A DNA stretch of 64,000 nucleotides, from assembly GCA_036937835.1 (NCBI GenBank), contig CM072877.1, positions 16,732,001 to 16,796,000 of the forward strand. The letters are read 5' to 3'. Source of the DNA: Pampus argenteus. Taxonomy: Eukaryota > Chordata > Actinopteri > Scombriformes > Stromateidae. The translations under genes and the position numbers were made by a program. The notes beneath the pieces are model-generated. The model was not told the origin of the DNA and made no database searches. It worked only from the letters and a program-made list of their open reading frames with translations. Shown here piece after piece: positions 36,301 through 48,864 of this stretch; within the stretch, counting starts at the first letter, position 1; every line of letters begins with the position of its first letter.

Positions 36301-39300
36301 AGCATGTTGAAGCCATTGACCGCAAAGAGAGCGGAGTCACCGCGACCACCAGGGAAAATGTAACAGCAAGGTTTGGAAAGTTTGAGGAATCCACCTGAGG
36401 TTGGTGGTTCTAACATGTCAAAAGGAGATGGGATCTCTACTGATTCAGATAAATATTCTGTGAACTCTGAGAGACCCTCCATTTCAGGGAGTATGAGAGT
36501 AGAGTTCAGTTTCATGTTAATGAACTCCTGCAGGTTGTGTTTGTCCAAGTTGGAGTTTTTCCAGTCACCTTGGTCAGGGCAGGAGAGTGTAAGGTTGGCT
36601 TTGTTTGCTGGGTGAATGGTGCTGAGCAATTCACCAATCTGGGCACGAGAAAAATTTAGTGATAGACATACTTGAGTCAGTAACAGAAAGACATGCTGTG
36701 CATACTCTATATGCTGTCTGTATCTGTCAGTAATTCTTAAGTCTATTAGGAAATGCTAGAATAGTAGGAAAGAAAATTCTTATCATTTAATTAGAAGATC
36801 ACGAAAGCCTTCTATTAAAAGTAAAATATCAAATTTGTTTTTGTTCTTTTTTAATGGCAGCAACATAATCATAGGTACATCACAGGTCATGTTGGTCTTA
36901 GGTTGACTCACCTCTTGGTCAGCGAATATGTCTATGAAGGTGGAGAAAGAGAAAGATCCGGATTGAAGAATCAGCTCCCCGGTGTTTTCAGAGCATTGCC
37001 CTGAAAGGACCAGAAGCTTGTGTCTGGCAGCGTCTGAGATCATCAAACGAGCCTGAAAATGGAAAGAAGAACAAAAAACTATTTTGTATTCCAGAGAGGT
37101 TGATAAGATAAAAAAAAACAAAAAATTCAAAGAAATCTGAAAAAAGTAACAAAATGTATTTATTGAAACTGCTTTAGAAAAGGATGAATATATAATAATA
37201 ATATTAGTGGCGACAGAGACAGGGAATACAACGCCTTTCTGCTGCAGCAATCAGCTTAGTGATTTAGTGTATTTGAAATATCACCAGTTTCACGTCACCC
37301 TAATCCATTAACTAATTAGTTAATTTATTCTGTTGCTGTCCGCTCTGCTAAGTTTCCTTTTATTCCTCCATCTCTTGGCCCCCCCATCTCTTTCTGTTGG
37401 CCTTTTTTTTCCCCCAACTTCAGCAACATCAGCTGTTCTAGGCGGCTGGCCAGGTCAATCCTGCTGTGTTGTGAGATATTAATGCACAGTGTGACTGCAG
37501 ACATGGTTAGCGGGTGGAGGCAATGCTGAAAGAACAGTAACATGAGAAAATCTTGTGTCATCTTTGCTCATATCTGATATCAAAAATGCAGCAAAAGCTT
37601 TACCGCAATAACAAAAAAAGGTAAAACGGTTGCAGTTGTTATTCTAGCAGTAAATGAGTCATTAGTCCTCTGGGCTTGGCTGAATAATAACCCTTTTCAA
37701 GTTGTAATATCTTTGTAAATGGATTTGTGAATCATCCCTATGTAATAGGAGAATGTTAGATACAAGTTAATGAGTAAAACAGAGGTTATAATAGTATGAC
37801 TGATAATTAGAGCTCATTTTACCTCAATACTGACTGCTTCATCTGAAGGGTTGATAAGTACCACCGTCTCCAGGACATTACTTTTGTGATGAAGAATTCT
37901 CTGCCCTGCAAAACAAAAAAGAAAAACAAAACAAAACACTAAAATGAATTAAATGTGCATTTTAACTACAGCGATCCGTTAAAATGTGCTTGAAAACATG
38001 AAGGAATAACTAATCTCTGGAAACGTGATGCATTACACAGTCGAACAGAAGGATTTTAACTTCTGCTGCCTTTATTTTGAGTGATTTCGGGTCAGTGCGG
38101 ACATGCCGTTCTTTGTTTCCAACCACCAGTAGCACAAAGAATATAACAAATCCTCATGTTTCACCTCTAGTATGACTTTGACCAAAACCTCACAATATGC
38201 CAATTACTATAACACAAAACCACAGAGACAAAACAAAGACAAAAGAACATGAAATATTCACTTTCTTTCTTTTTTTTAAAGCGTTCTCATTTAGTCAGTA
38301 TAAATCCACATACTGATCTGAATTTAATCTTTATTTGATTGAAATTAATCCTCATTATGACTCAGCTGTTCTTGTAAGGGACGGAGCGCAGCAAATTCAT
38401 CAACTGATTCATCAAACACAGACGATATGGCACCTTCAATATGGTCCAATATGGTTGTATGAACGTTAATGGTCTCTGCAGAGCTGAGCTTTTTATCACC
38501 ACGATGGATATGAAGTATAATAACCTTCTTATTCACTGAATCCCACTCCTTGGCATTTAAACCTTTTTGAAGATTAAATTCCTCCTTCATCATCCATTGG
38601 TTCAGCTCGGTGCTGAAATGATGACGCCCGCAAACGGCTGTCGGTGTTCACGTTGTCTGCTCACATATTTCAGATCGTATTCAGACTGCAGACATGTACA
38701 GATGTAATGAGGAGTTTACATTTCGAGTAAAAGAGAAAAGTAGTGACAATTATGTAGTTTGTTTATGTGTGAACCACCAGAAGTCGGCCACGATGGCTGC
38801 ATGAAAATATATTTCAGTAGAGCCCTGTGACATAAATATAGTCCTTGAAAAGATACATCTCCTTTAACATAAAAATATTGATTAGTGCAGCTTTAAAGCA
38901 GTGATACTAAAAGCATGATTAGAAATCATTACGAGATGTATTCTTCAGTGCATTGTGGACTAACTTTGATTTTTTTTTTTTTTTAAATTTTATAGGCAAC
39001 AGCGTTGTAAAATAAGGGTATATATAAGCTAAAAACAAATAAATCTTGACTTCTCCAGTTTGACTGAGGGCCTATGAGATAATAAACAATAAAGACAAAA
39101 CACAATGATCGCTTTCCTCACTGTAAGACCCAATAATTGTTTGGTCTACCACACACAAACACAACATGAGCAGCGGGGTGTGGCAAGGTCATAATCAGAT
39201 GATTGATTATGATAACGACTTTTATCCCACCGTGTGTGTGTGTGTGTTTGTGTCTCCGTGTGTATTAGCAGTATCCTTTTGGTATACAGCTGACGAGACG

Positions 39301-42300
39301 TTGACAGCTTATCCAGCATCATTATTCACCAACACATCAAACTCAATCTGTCTTTGTTTCTTCTTGTTATCCGTTTTCCTCTTTTTTTTTTAAATATACA
39401 AAAAAAAAATCAATAAATTCACCTAAAGGCAATTGAGAAAAGACTATTTTGTTCATGTTGATCAATTTCTGCTAGTAAAAACCGAGGAAATCCTGCCACC
39501 AGATTTATTACAATAAGAAAAACATAAGAATATGCTCCCTGTGAGGTTCAGAGGGCAATAAAAGTGTTGATTGGATATCAGCTTCGAAACACAGAAGCAG
39601 ACAGAGTGTGCCTCGTCTCTAGGGATGCGATACTGCAGCAGTTATCTGGCTGCTGGGCCTATTCCTCCATACATATTTCATATAGCAGAGTCTCATCATG
39701 GAGCACATGGCCATTAACCATACCGCTTCCCGCTCCCAGAGGGCTGTCACTCCATATGGAAAACCTCTTTCATTCACTGCTGTTAATAGTGAAGCCCCTC
39801 GCACACAGTACGACTATTAGCCTTTAATATTCTTGGGGAGTTCAGGGAAGGTAGGAATAATGACTCTCGGCCTCGTTATTTTCCAGGCACATGTCAACCC
39901 TTCCAAGATCCAATATTGCACTCCATTTGTTTTATAGAGTTAGTTGTCTAACAGGGAAAATATTTTTAGTATGACTTCAATTTTTTGAGCTTTCATACAA
40001 ATTTAATATCATGACATGATACATAACCGGGGCCAAGGCAGCATCTTTTTTTTTTTTGCTGTTTTGTTCTTTATTTTTTCTGCATGTTTCCTACCAAATG
40101 TAATGCCGTAAGTTAAATTCTCACATTTTCAAGTAAAATCCTTTTAAATTAAAGGTACATGACGGTGATGATACTCTCATCACTGCGTGTGTTGCACCTT
40201 TTGTTCCCTATATACAGCATCACATTTAACATGTCTCAGCTTCTCATGAAGTCCTACTACCCTCTGCATGTGCATTTCATTATCACCTTAAAGTTTGTGT
40301 CAGAATCAGACCAAGATCATTGTAATAAACTGTTTTCAGTGGTCTATGAAATAAAACAACAATCAATCATCTGAGTCTATTGTTCATCCGGCTTATACTG
40401 TAAACAAGCCATATCCTGCAGTTGCTAATGAAATAGAAAAGCATCTTGTTTTTCTTTGTATGTCTCTCTCTCTCTCTCTATGGGAACCGCCCTGATCTGA
40501 AGAAAGAGAAAATCAAGCAGTTCCTACATGAAACGAGGGGCAGCCACCATTAGCACCACCGTCACCCTTCCTAATTGTCGTCTGTCTAAGCTAACCCGTC
40601 AAAACCCCCCCCCAAAAAACCTAAAACGATTGCTCGCTGGAGCTTGCTTGACCCTGACAATTACCTTGATCGATATAAAAACCCTTAACACCCGGCGTGG
40701 CTGTCTCTCTGCAGGAGTTGAGGTAATGTGACATGCATCACTGAGCAATCTCCTTCTGGCTCAATAAAAAGCACAAGACCGGTATAGCCTGCCTGTCACA
40801 GGCTGAACCAGACAGGGGAACATCAATGTGGATGGCACCGCACCAAAAATAGATCCGTGGAACAACTACAGTCAGTGCCTCCTTCCCTTTGCATCAAAAA
40901 AAAACAAAAAAAAAAAACCAAAAGATGCAAGGATGATAATTTTAGCACCTCAGGTGGATCCCCTGCATGTGTCCGCCCTGAAGAAGAACACTTCTCCTCT
41001 CTGTCATTTCCTTTTCACCTCCTTACATAGTAACAGGCGACTTTTAGGGGCAAAGACGAAGGCCCATGGGCGCAATTTTCAATGTCATTTGCTCTCGTGT
41101 CCCCACACAACTGGACTAAAAAGGGAACCAGCATACATAACATGTCTAATGGCTGGTAGCAGATGTGTCAGGTCAGCTAGATCTAGTCAGAGTCCTGCAT
41201 TTACTGATGTACTAAAATCTGATAAATGATAATATGCTGTCACCCATCGTAAACGCACTGTGAAGATGAATCATATTGTAGAGGGCTTACGGTTCTTAAA
41301 GATGAAGGAGGACTTGCAACAGCGAATGCATATAAATTAGCAATACCCCCTATTTTATTCAAATTTAAAAAAAAACACACAACTTGGAAAACAGATCAAT
41401 TTAAGCTGTAATGTTAATCTGAAATTGTTGAGCATGTGATTTTGTAAAGGACAGTATACTTTGCAACCCGGGCAGATCCAGCGACGACACCGGTTGACCG
41501 GCGGAAAAGTCAATCGCTGGCGTCACAGTATCGATGCCTTTTAATAACATTTGGCTTTGAACTCCTTTACAGTCATTATCGTTAGGAATTGGCCTCTCAA
41601 ATCAAATGACAACACGGCAGGAGAAAGGCAACAATCACTACAACATAACCCTGGGCGTCATGCACTCGATTGTTGTTGAACGGTTTCACAAAGCACATGT
41701 TAATAAAACCAAACCAAGTAGTTACCAGTAATTATCTTATTATCTAATAAGACTGTCTGTGGTAGTGACTACCTAAAACTACAAAAGTACAGAGTAATAT
41801 ATGAATAAAAACATAGAGGAAATAGACTTTTTTGTATAGGCCGTATTATTAAGTCTAAAAACTTGAAATAGAATGAAAACAGAAGTTAATTTTATTTCTA
41901 AAGCCAATCTTAAATATTCAGGATAACACATAACCGATTGATTAACCTGCTAACTTATAGCTGCTGAACCGACCCGCTACGTTAGACTGTTGTGTAGACA
42001 TTAAATGGTGAAACATGTCGAGATTATCAGGAGGATCTCATATATCTCAGACAAATTCATTCATGGAAGTCAACACAAGTCTTAATTACTATCGATGATA
42101 AGCTGCATTATTGCCATCAGCAATTGATCTGCGGGTTTAGAGATGGCCTTTTAACTCTCTGGTTGCTTTTTAGGCTTCAGCGCTGTCTACATTGAAGGCT
42201 GTGAAATCTGTGAGTGCTGGAAAATCTATACATAAGCAGCAGTATCATATATCCATCAAGAAGACAGCGAGGGTTTCCTGTATTGTCCCTTTTTTGTCCT

Positions 42301-45300
42301 CTTTATTCTTCCTCACTGTGGGGTCCAGGCTTCCTGTGCCTGAATGTGCATTAACGCAGTATGACGGATGGATCATCTATCAAGCAGACAGATAATTGCG
42401 TTTGTCCTCCTCCGCCCAATATCACCTGCTGGTTTGTGTTTTCCTGTAAGCACTCCACCGCACCAACCAATGAAGCATAAAAAATCTTAGCATGTAAAGT
42501 TTTTGATTTATTTGATCTTTACTACATGCTAATGTTGAAATTAGCCGTATTGCACATAGAGTGGTGTTGAAAACAGCAAGAAGTTACTGTACTGTAGTTG
42601 GATTTCACCATATCAATCTTCTCATCTGACTGACGAGGAAGTGAGCGATGTCAAAATTTCACATGGTGAGTATAATTATCAATTTTAGACGTCTAAAGAA
42701 GGGAAAACAATCATAACTTTATGCAGTTTATGATTTAATGTCCTTAAAGGACAGTAAAAATAGAGAAGGGAATATTTTCCTGTTTAGCTGCACTGGAAGG
42801 ATCATAAGAAAAAGAGGGAGTTTGGCACTAAGAAGACTATAACTTTAGATGTTGACTTAATATGATCTAATGTGGATGACTGAAGTTTCCGATTATCTTC
42901 AAATACACTTTTAGATAGATTCTTGCACAGAAGGAGGACTGTGGATTTCGTCCCCAGTCACTTCTTCTTCTTCTTCTTCTTCTTCTTCTAATGGCCAGTA
43001 TGAACAGGAGGAATGATTACCAGCAAGTTCTTTTGAGCACTTTTTGTTTTAAAACGGATTAGAAAAAATTGCGAACGTATCCTTTAAAACCCCCCCCCAC
43101 AAAAGTCAAAGTCAATGTTGAAAAAAAGTTCAACAAAACAATGAAAAAAGGGCATTCAATGCCTCGGTAATTGAATGTAAAAGAACATTATTCCACTACG
43201 TATGCAGCATCAACTCTCAATACTCTGATCAGAACTGCATTTCTGTTTCAGTGTCGCAGCTTATTTACCTCCCGCATCTATCCTCACCCTATTCTTTTCT
43301 CCTAACCAATGCTTTGTTGTTTCGTAGCTCATCCCCCTCTTCCCTCGCTCCCCTTGTTTGCCTTTCTCTCATCCTCCTCCTTTTCCAGCCGTTCCCCCTC
43401 ACCCCCTCTCTGTTCCCCGTGTCCGCCCTTTCCCCCCCCCCTCCCTTCTTTTTTTTTCACGAACAGACACTTGCCATTGGGGATTCTACACAGCTAATTG
43501 CTCCCAAATCAACTGTGCATCTACTACTGGGTTGCAAGGCAACAGCACACAGGAGGAAGAAAGAAAGAGAAAAGTGGAGGATGGGAGGAAAGCCAAAACA
43601 AGGTGGGATGAAAAGGAGGAGGGATTTGGAGTTTCTCTGAATGCTATCACAGATAAATCACTGTGTTTAAGTCAGAGCTTTTACATAGAGGCGTTAAAAT
43701 AAAACCACCTGATTTAGTCTGCAGCAGCTTTTGTTGCCAGGATCAATCTATTGTGAATCTAACCAAGTATGAAGCCCTGCTGGTCATATCCAATATGGAG
43801 GAGAGCCAAGCAGAGGCTTTAACTGCCTACTGACAGACCACATGTCCTGCCACTCTGGATCTGCTCCATCTTTATAGAGACGCTCCTTCAACGTGCGACT
43901 GCTTCAATAGCACCATGCAACAAAATGCTGACGGGGAATATCCGGAGGATCGGTAATAAAAGATGTGCGCTTAGTATACTGCAGCGAATTTATAGCTGAC
44001 TGCGATGCTGTGACGCTGCTGCAGATGAGTGTGTGTCGCAGGTTTTCTTCAGGATACGATGGAAGCTGTCGGGAACATGTTATGGTATTGAGGCTGACCT
44101 CCTAAGAAAAATATATATATATAAAAAAACACAATAGGTTGTAATATCAGTTGCCCAAAAATGACCTATAGTTACATTTGAGTGCCAGATGCCATCTAGT
44201 GGCTGTTTTTATGACGTGAGTGGCGCAGTGAGTGTTTTTTATTTCCAACAAGTCAGGATGACAAAGGTCACCTTACTTTAAGGACATAGGAAGTTAAATC
44301 CAAACCACATGTGCATCACGTTGACCCAAGTTTGAAAAGTTGTTTCATGGTCGAACGATGTATTTGGCTGTTTAATTTTTCGAGGACTTGTTGCTTTTGT
44401 TTTTCAAGTTTACCTTTGACATCTGCAGAGAAACGAGCCGAGTGTCTGGAGACGAACAGCTTGAGTTCCTGGTCCAGGTTGCAGTCAATCAGGTTGGTGT
44501 CCCACGATCGGATCCCTGCAAGATAAACGAACACACACAGATCAATGACGAAATAAGATAAAAAGAGCAAAGAGAAGGAAAGAACACAATGTATGAATCA
44601 ATACACGCAGCAGACATTACATACAGAGAACTTGGCAACACACATCTATCTCACTGATCCTTTGCCTCCAGTTCACTGGAAAATCTTAGAGTGAACATGT
44701 AGACTTGTTACCGGTTTGGCAAGAGAAAAGTAATCTATAATAGGAAATATCTATAGCCCTGTTACTGCTTTGCCACGGGCCACACGCACTAGCAGCTACC
44801 ACTGAGCAGAGTCATGGCGGTATATCTCTCCCTCTATAATTACGCAGAGCGATGGCTTTAATGAAGGCCTCTGCGAAGTTAAGGGATGACATGAACTGGG
44901 AGTTGAGACAAAAGGAGATTGTCTTTTTTTTTTTTTTTTTTCTTTTGATGGAAACTGCACACCACACTGCAAAGAAAAGTTTGTTTTTAATAGTAAAATG
45001 AGACCATTAACCAATTAATTACCAAGACAATAACATAGTTTTCTTCATCCAATTAATAAATGACGGAAGGAACATGAATAATGTCACACGCAAAAAACTG
45101 AAAATAAACTAAAACGGGTTTGCTAGAAACAAACTTCAGAGTTGACATTAGTGTGCCCTGGGAAAAAAATCTATAAAAACGTAATCTGCTGTGGAAGATT
45201 CTTTGATATGATCAACTTTATCAATCTATGGAAATTTAAAAAATGAGCCGTGACTCCAGCAGGTTCAATTCTAGTTCAGGTAATTGACATATTTTCCCTA

Positions 45301-46222
45301 AACAATGCAGCATTTTTAATAAAAAGTATCACACAATAATCTGTGCTTTGTTTTTGTCAGTGAAACAGCAGAAATGTAAAAGCCAACATTTCCTCTTTTA
45401 AAGCCCCTTTGTTGGCAGCAGCCATCTGATGAGTTTTCCTTCTGTCTATATAAAAAAACCACTTGATTTTTATGTTTTTACATCTACACTGTTACTGCGC
45501 CACAATCTGAGCTGCTCTTCCTTCTCCTCTCACACAAGCAGGCCGCGGAGCCAGACCACTACAGCAGCAGCTGGACTGTTTCGCTCTGCTCAGTTTGAAA
45601 ATAGGTCCTTGTGGCTTTCCGTAGGGACCGCAGTGCGGACCGAGCCACGCCCACCAGCCGGTGTGTGATGAGAGAGCTGGATGCGGGATGCTGCTGATGA
45701 TGATGGAGAAATTTACCACAGGATAATAAAAAGGAAATTAATATATATTAATATCCCATTATTAAAGACAATCAGCTATTCTGGTCTCAGAACAGTTGAG
45801 GAGATTGATTCGGTTTTGTCGGCGTGAACAACCTTTCTTTTCACAACAACAACAACAACACAAAAGGGAGAGAAGCTGCTGTAAACCGGGTCCTCCCTGC
45901 CTCTCCTGCTGTAAACTGATGCGTGGGACCCTCTCCTCTCCTCTCCTCTCATGAAATAAAAACCTGACGCACCTGAATAAACCTAAAATAAATTTTAAAA
46001 AAAAACATGAAAACACAGCTGCATTTGAGCCAAAGTAACGCGATAGGCTGCATTATTGACGCAGAGTCCAGATTTAATGCTGAATCATTGTTGTCAGCTT
46101 TATTAGAGGACCTGGCCCACGTGTGTGTGTGTGGATGACGGCACTGGGCCTCGTGGCATTATTCATCTAACATTCATATAACATTCATCACACTGAACTA
46201 AACGACTCATAAACGCATCTGG

Positions 46223-46259
<37 letters not shown>

Positions 46260-46769
46260 GGTACCTGTACGTTAAAAAGATGCGAGAAGTGTGTTCGAGG
46301 CCAGATGTGCCGACACCTTATGTTGGGAGGGGCTGTTCAATGGCTTTAATAATTGATAATTATTAATGACTCTAATAACGTCCTTGCGCTCAATGATAAT
46401 GAATATGCGTAAAGTTTGGCGTTACAAACAGATACGTCAGCATACCTATATAACTTATAGAAGCTATATGGGGAACTTTTCAGCCTTTTTTTCCTTATGT
46501 CTTCATCTGTTCAAGCTGTCATGAAGATGTAACGTGCAGCAACCCGGTGGACCCTACACCCAGTCTCACAAAAGCTCCATCTTACCTTTCTCTATGTCCG
46601 CAATGGCACACTTGAGGTGATCCTCTGTTATGATCTCACCGATAACCACCAGCAGGTAGAATTTGCTGTCGGTGAAGTGTTGCGAGGGGTTACAGGATGT
46701 CGGAGATGCCCCAGTGTTGCTTTGACCACCTAAAGTCTCCATATCTGCAGATGCTACCAGGGTGGCCAT
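30330..46769 (-). CDS. map1b: Microtubule-associated protein 1B
   Basis: MAP1B is a neuronal protein of growing axons that binds and stabilises microtubules; its precursor is cleaved into heavy and LC1 light chains. Coding exons (minus): 46586-46769, 44414-44515, 37823-37905, 36912-37052, 31436-36638, 31114-31352, 30330-30485; phases close to 6108 nt, 2035 aa. The start MATLVASADMETLGG matches the family N-terminus with gccATGG-like context; an upstream in-frame ATG 18 codons earlier is unlikely. Residues about 30-520 form the conserved N-terminal region (FYLLVVIGEI, SILLTHIGDDNLPGINSMLQ). A Lys/Glu-rich KKE/KKD microtubule-binding region covers about 530-715. A long acidic Ser/Pro-rich middle follows, with ERSLMSSPEDLTKDFEELKA and HAEVGSPHSTEVDDSLSVSV. 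The LC1 end has FFKRVRSSYYVVSGND and ends FPACKIEM. The tyrosine-rich 15-residue repeat array of mammalian MAP1B, as I recall it, is absent. Confidence 0.98.
38648..38740 (+). repeat. Dispersed repeat family B, partial copy 2
   Basis: gttgtctgctcacatatttc, agatcgtattcag and tttacatttcgagtaaa align in order with 47885-47960 and with the complement of 17880-17940. Confidence 0.5.
42742..43090. mobile_element. Fold-back MITE copy in map1b intron 2
   Basis: It starts ccttaaaggacag and ends gaacgtatcctttaaa, which are inverted. Internal blocks include gagggagtttggcactaaga, gcacagaaggaggactgtgg and ggccagtatgaacaggagga. A (CTT)n microsatellite (42961-42988) has expanded inside it. This is the most complete copy of the family in the window. 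Confidence 0.7.
46224..46259 (+). repeat. (GAT)n microsatellite
   Basis: About twelve GAT triplets in map1b intron 1. Confidence 0.95.
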
Positions 46770-46917
46770 CCTCTCCTGTCTGTCTGTCTGTGTCTGTCTC
46801 CCTTTACCAGCGCAGGATCCCAAGCAGCTGCCTCCTCCCTTTTATTCGCTGCAGCAGTACAGAGCAGCGGAGTGGTCCCCAGATATACAACGAAGCCCTG
46901 ATAGGAGTGGCTCTAGC

Positions 46918-46925
46918 TTTTTATA
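46918..46925 (-). promoter_or_regulatory. map1b: map1b TATA box
   Basis: ggTATAAAAAgctag on the minus strand lies about 150 bp upstream of the start codon, placing transcription start near 46890 and giving a 5'UTR of about 120 nt. It is flanked by ccgcggtcaccg. A TATA-driven start is consistent with what is known of mammalian MAP1B promoters. A CRE-like tgatgtcatcc lies about 85 bp further upstream (47004-47014). Confidence 0.65.
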
Positions 46926-48580
46926 CCAGCAGACATTGTGTCATATTCGGTGACCGCGGAGAAGAGAGTGCGCTGGGGTTGTTTTTTTTCGCACACTCAC
47001 TCCACAGCTGATGTCATCCACAACGAATCAAACGCCTCCGGAAGTCACTGAGATTTGATGTTTTGTCCTTATATACATACACATATATATATATATTCAA
47101 ACATTTTACTACACTACAGTCATATAGAAACATCTTAGAAACTATATTTGACCCTCTGCTCAAATCCTAAAAATGTAAATATAATGTAAAAAAAAAAAAA
47201 AAAGCAAACCATGTTCTGCAAAGGACTTTTACATCTCAAAGATTGGAATAAAAACTCATCAAATGATTTTGCACCTTATGGTGACTTTGTTTTGTGTTGG
47301 TATTTTCTTCTGAATTAGTTGTACCTCAACTTATTAAGATGATGTGATAATCTTGTTTATTCTGTTTGCTGAAATGGGAACTTTTTTTTAATTCTGCTTA
47401 TCTTAAATTTGAGTGCAGGATTGCCTTATGTTAAGATTTTTAACTGGGTAATTTACTATTTTCTTGTGGAAAATAAAAGATAATTTTGAAATATAAAACA
47501 CCACCCTCAATTTGGATAAGAAAAATCTCCACACCCACAAATACACATACCACTAACTGATAATTTTAATTCATTATTGCTGAAAAATTTTAATTGATTT
47601 TTATCAGATTCAACCAGCTCTCCTTTTATCACAATATTTGAGCATTCTTCTTAAATAGGGCATATCATGCTTTTCATTTTCAAGATGTCATTTTTATACC
47701 GTTATGATGTCGGATGTCTATGTTAAACACGGTCATGAACATATAGAAAAATGCTCCTTGCAAGTCAAAAGCCGGGACTTCAGCGTGCTCTGACCACTTT
47801 GTTTGAGTGATGACGGCAGATTGTTCACACATGCTCACAAATGGTCATCTGTTCTGTAGCCTTCGTTGCAAAGGTTGTTCCATGGTTTGTTCATGCTGTC
47901 CGCTCACATATTTCAGATCAAACGTATACACATGTAAAAGTTTTCATTTCAAGTAAAGAATGACAAAAAGAAGTGGAATCAAATCCTACTATTGCTTGAA
48001 GTCTGCTGAGGGGCATCTTTCAGGAGCTGATCAATAGGAACAAAAGGTGGGCTCAACGGGAGGAGGGCATTAAAGAGACACTAGCAAGGACCACATCATC
48101 AACAAGATACATTGAAAATGGTTTATTGAAGAGGTTTGACCTAAAAAAAAAAACCCCAATTACTTAAGTAGATCAGATTGAGCGGATCTGAGTCTATGTA
48201 GTAAAGGTATGTTTGGGAGGATTAATGGCGCATGAGTTGTTTGAGGGGTACTGGAGTGTTATGATGGTTGAAGTGGTGAATTCAGAGCACCCGAGGAAAC
48301 TGGAGAGCGCGAGCATGACTTCTTAGGTTCAGCAATATGAGGAGTGCAGTATCCAGAGTGGATGGTGCTGATGCAGGGTGATGGCCAGTCAGCGGTGAGA
48401 GGAAAGACGATGCCGCCAAAATAAACTTTGATGGTATGTGGTCTAATAGCCATCCCGGAATAGGTATAGAACCAGTGATCTTGGAGAAGAACCAATGTCG
48501 ACCATGGAAAAGCCAAGACCAGCAGAAAGAGCAGAGTCATATGTGTCTTTGTCTGCGATGGTGGCTGGAGGTGGGCAGCA
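46926..48580. other. map1b upstream flank
   Basis: AT-rich sequence without coding potential beyond the proximal promoter. It holds a poly-A run (47190-47203) and a family-B dispersed repeat at 47653-47960. A 135-codon minus frame (48259-48666) depends on the 72-bp tandem repeat for its openness and is not regarded as a gene. Confidence 0.5.
47653..47960 (+). repeat. Dispersed repeat family B, copy 3
   Basis: gttatgatgtcggatgtcta, tgttaaacacggtcatgaac, gcaagtcaaaagccgggact and ctgtccgctcacatatttca correspond block by block to 17870-18115 (inverted) and, at the right end, to 38648-38740. Length is about 300 bp. The family was not identified. Confidence 0.6.
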
Positions 48581-48586
48581 GGGGAC

Positions 48587-48800
48587 GCTGGCATCCCGGT
48601 GCCAAATGGCCCAACTAAAGCTGACTGCAGTGGTTGCTGAAATCGAGCCACTGACGGTGCTGGCATCCCGGTGGCAGATGCCCCAGCTAAAGCTGACTGC
48701 TACGGTTGTCGAAATTGGGTTGCCGGGGAAGCTGGTATCCCGGTGCCAGCTTCACAACTAAAGCTGGCTGCTGCAGTTGCTGGAATTGGGCGACTGAAGT
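48587..48800 (+). repeat. Three-copy 72-bp tandem repeat
   Basis: Three diverged units with the anchor gctggcatcccggt start at about 48587, 48659 and 48731, giving a constant 72-bp period. Each unit continues with a cagatgccccagctaaagct-like block and a ggttgctgaaat-like end. Because 72 is a multiple of three, both strands keep an open frame through the array with a 24-residue periodicity. Whether it is a decayed coding repeat or a minisatellite cannot be told. Confidence 0.8.
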
Positions 48801-48864
48801 GGAGCGAAAATAGGCAATAAAACAACGAGCAACCCAGTGTAGAAGAAAAAATGGAAAACAGCGT

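Larger units (their letters stand above)
37906..44413 (-). other. map1b: map1b intron 2 (6.5 kb)
   Basis: This is the longest map1b intron. It contains a family-B repeat piece (38648-38740), a fold-back MITE (42742-43090), simple sequence, and several stretches of balanced, non-repetitive sequence (about 39590-39930, 40480-40800, 41450-41720 and 43700-44090) that look like candidate conserved non-coding elements. I saw no coding exon of another gene. Confidence 0.55.

Noticed and set aside
48259..48666. 135-codon minus frame
   Set aside because: Open mainly because it covers a 72-bp repeat, which is a multiple of three; no domain seen.
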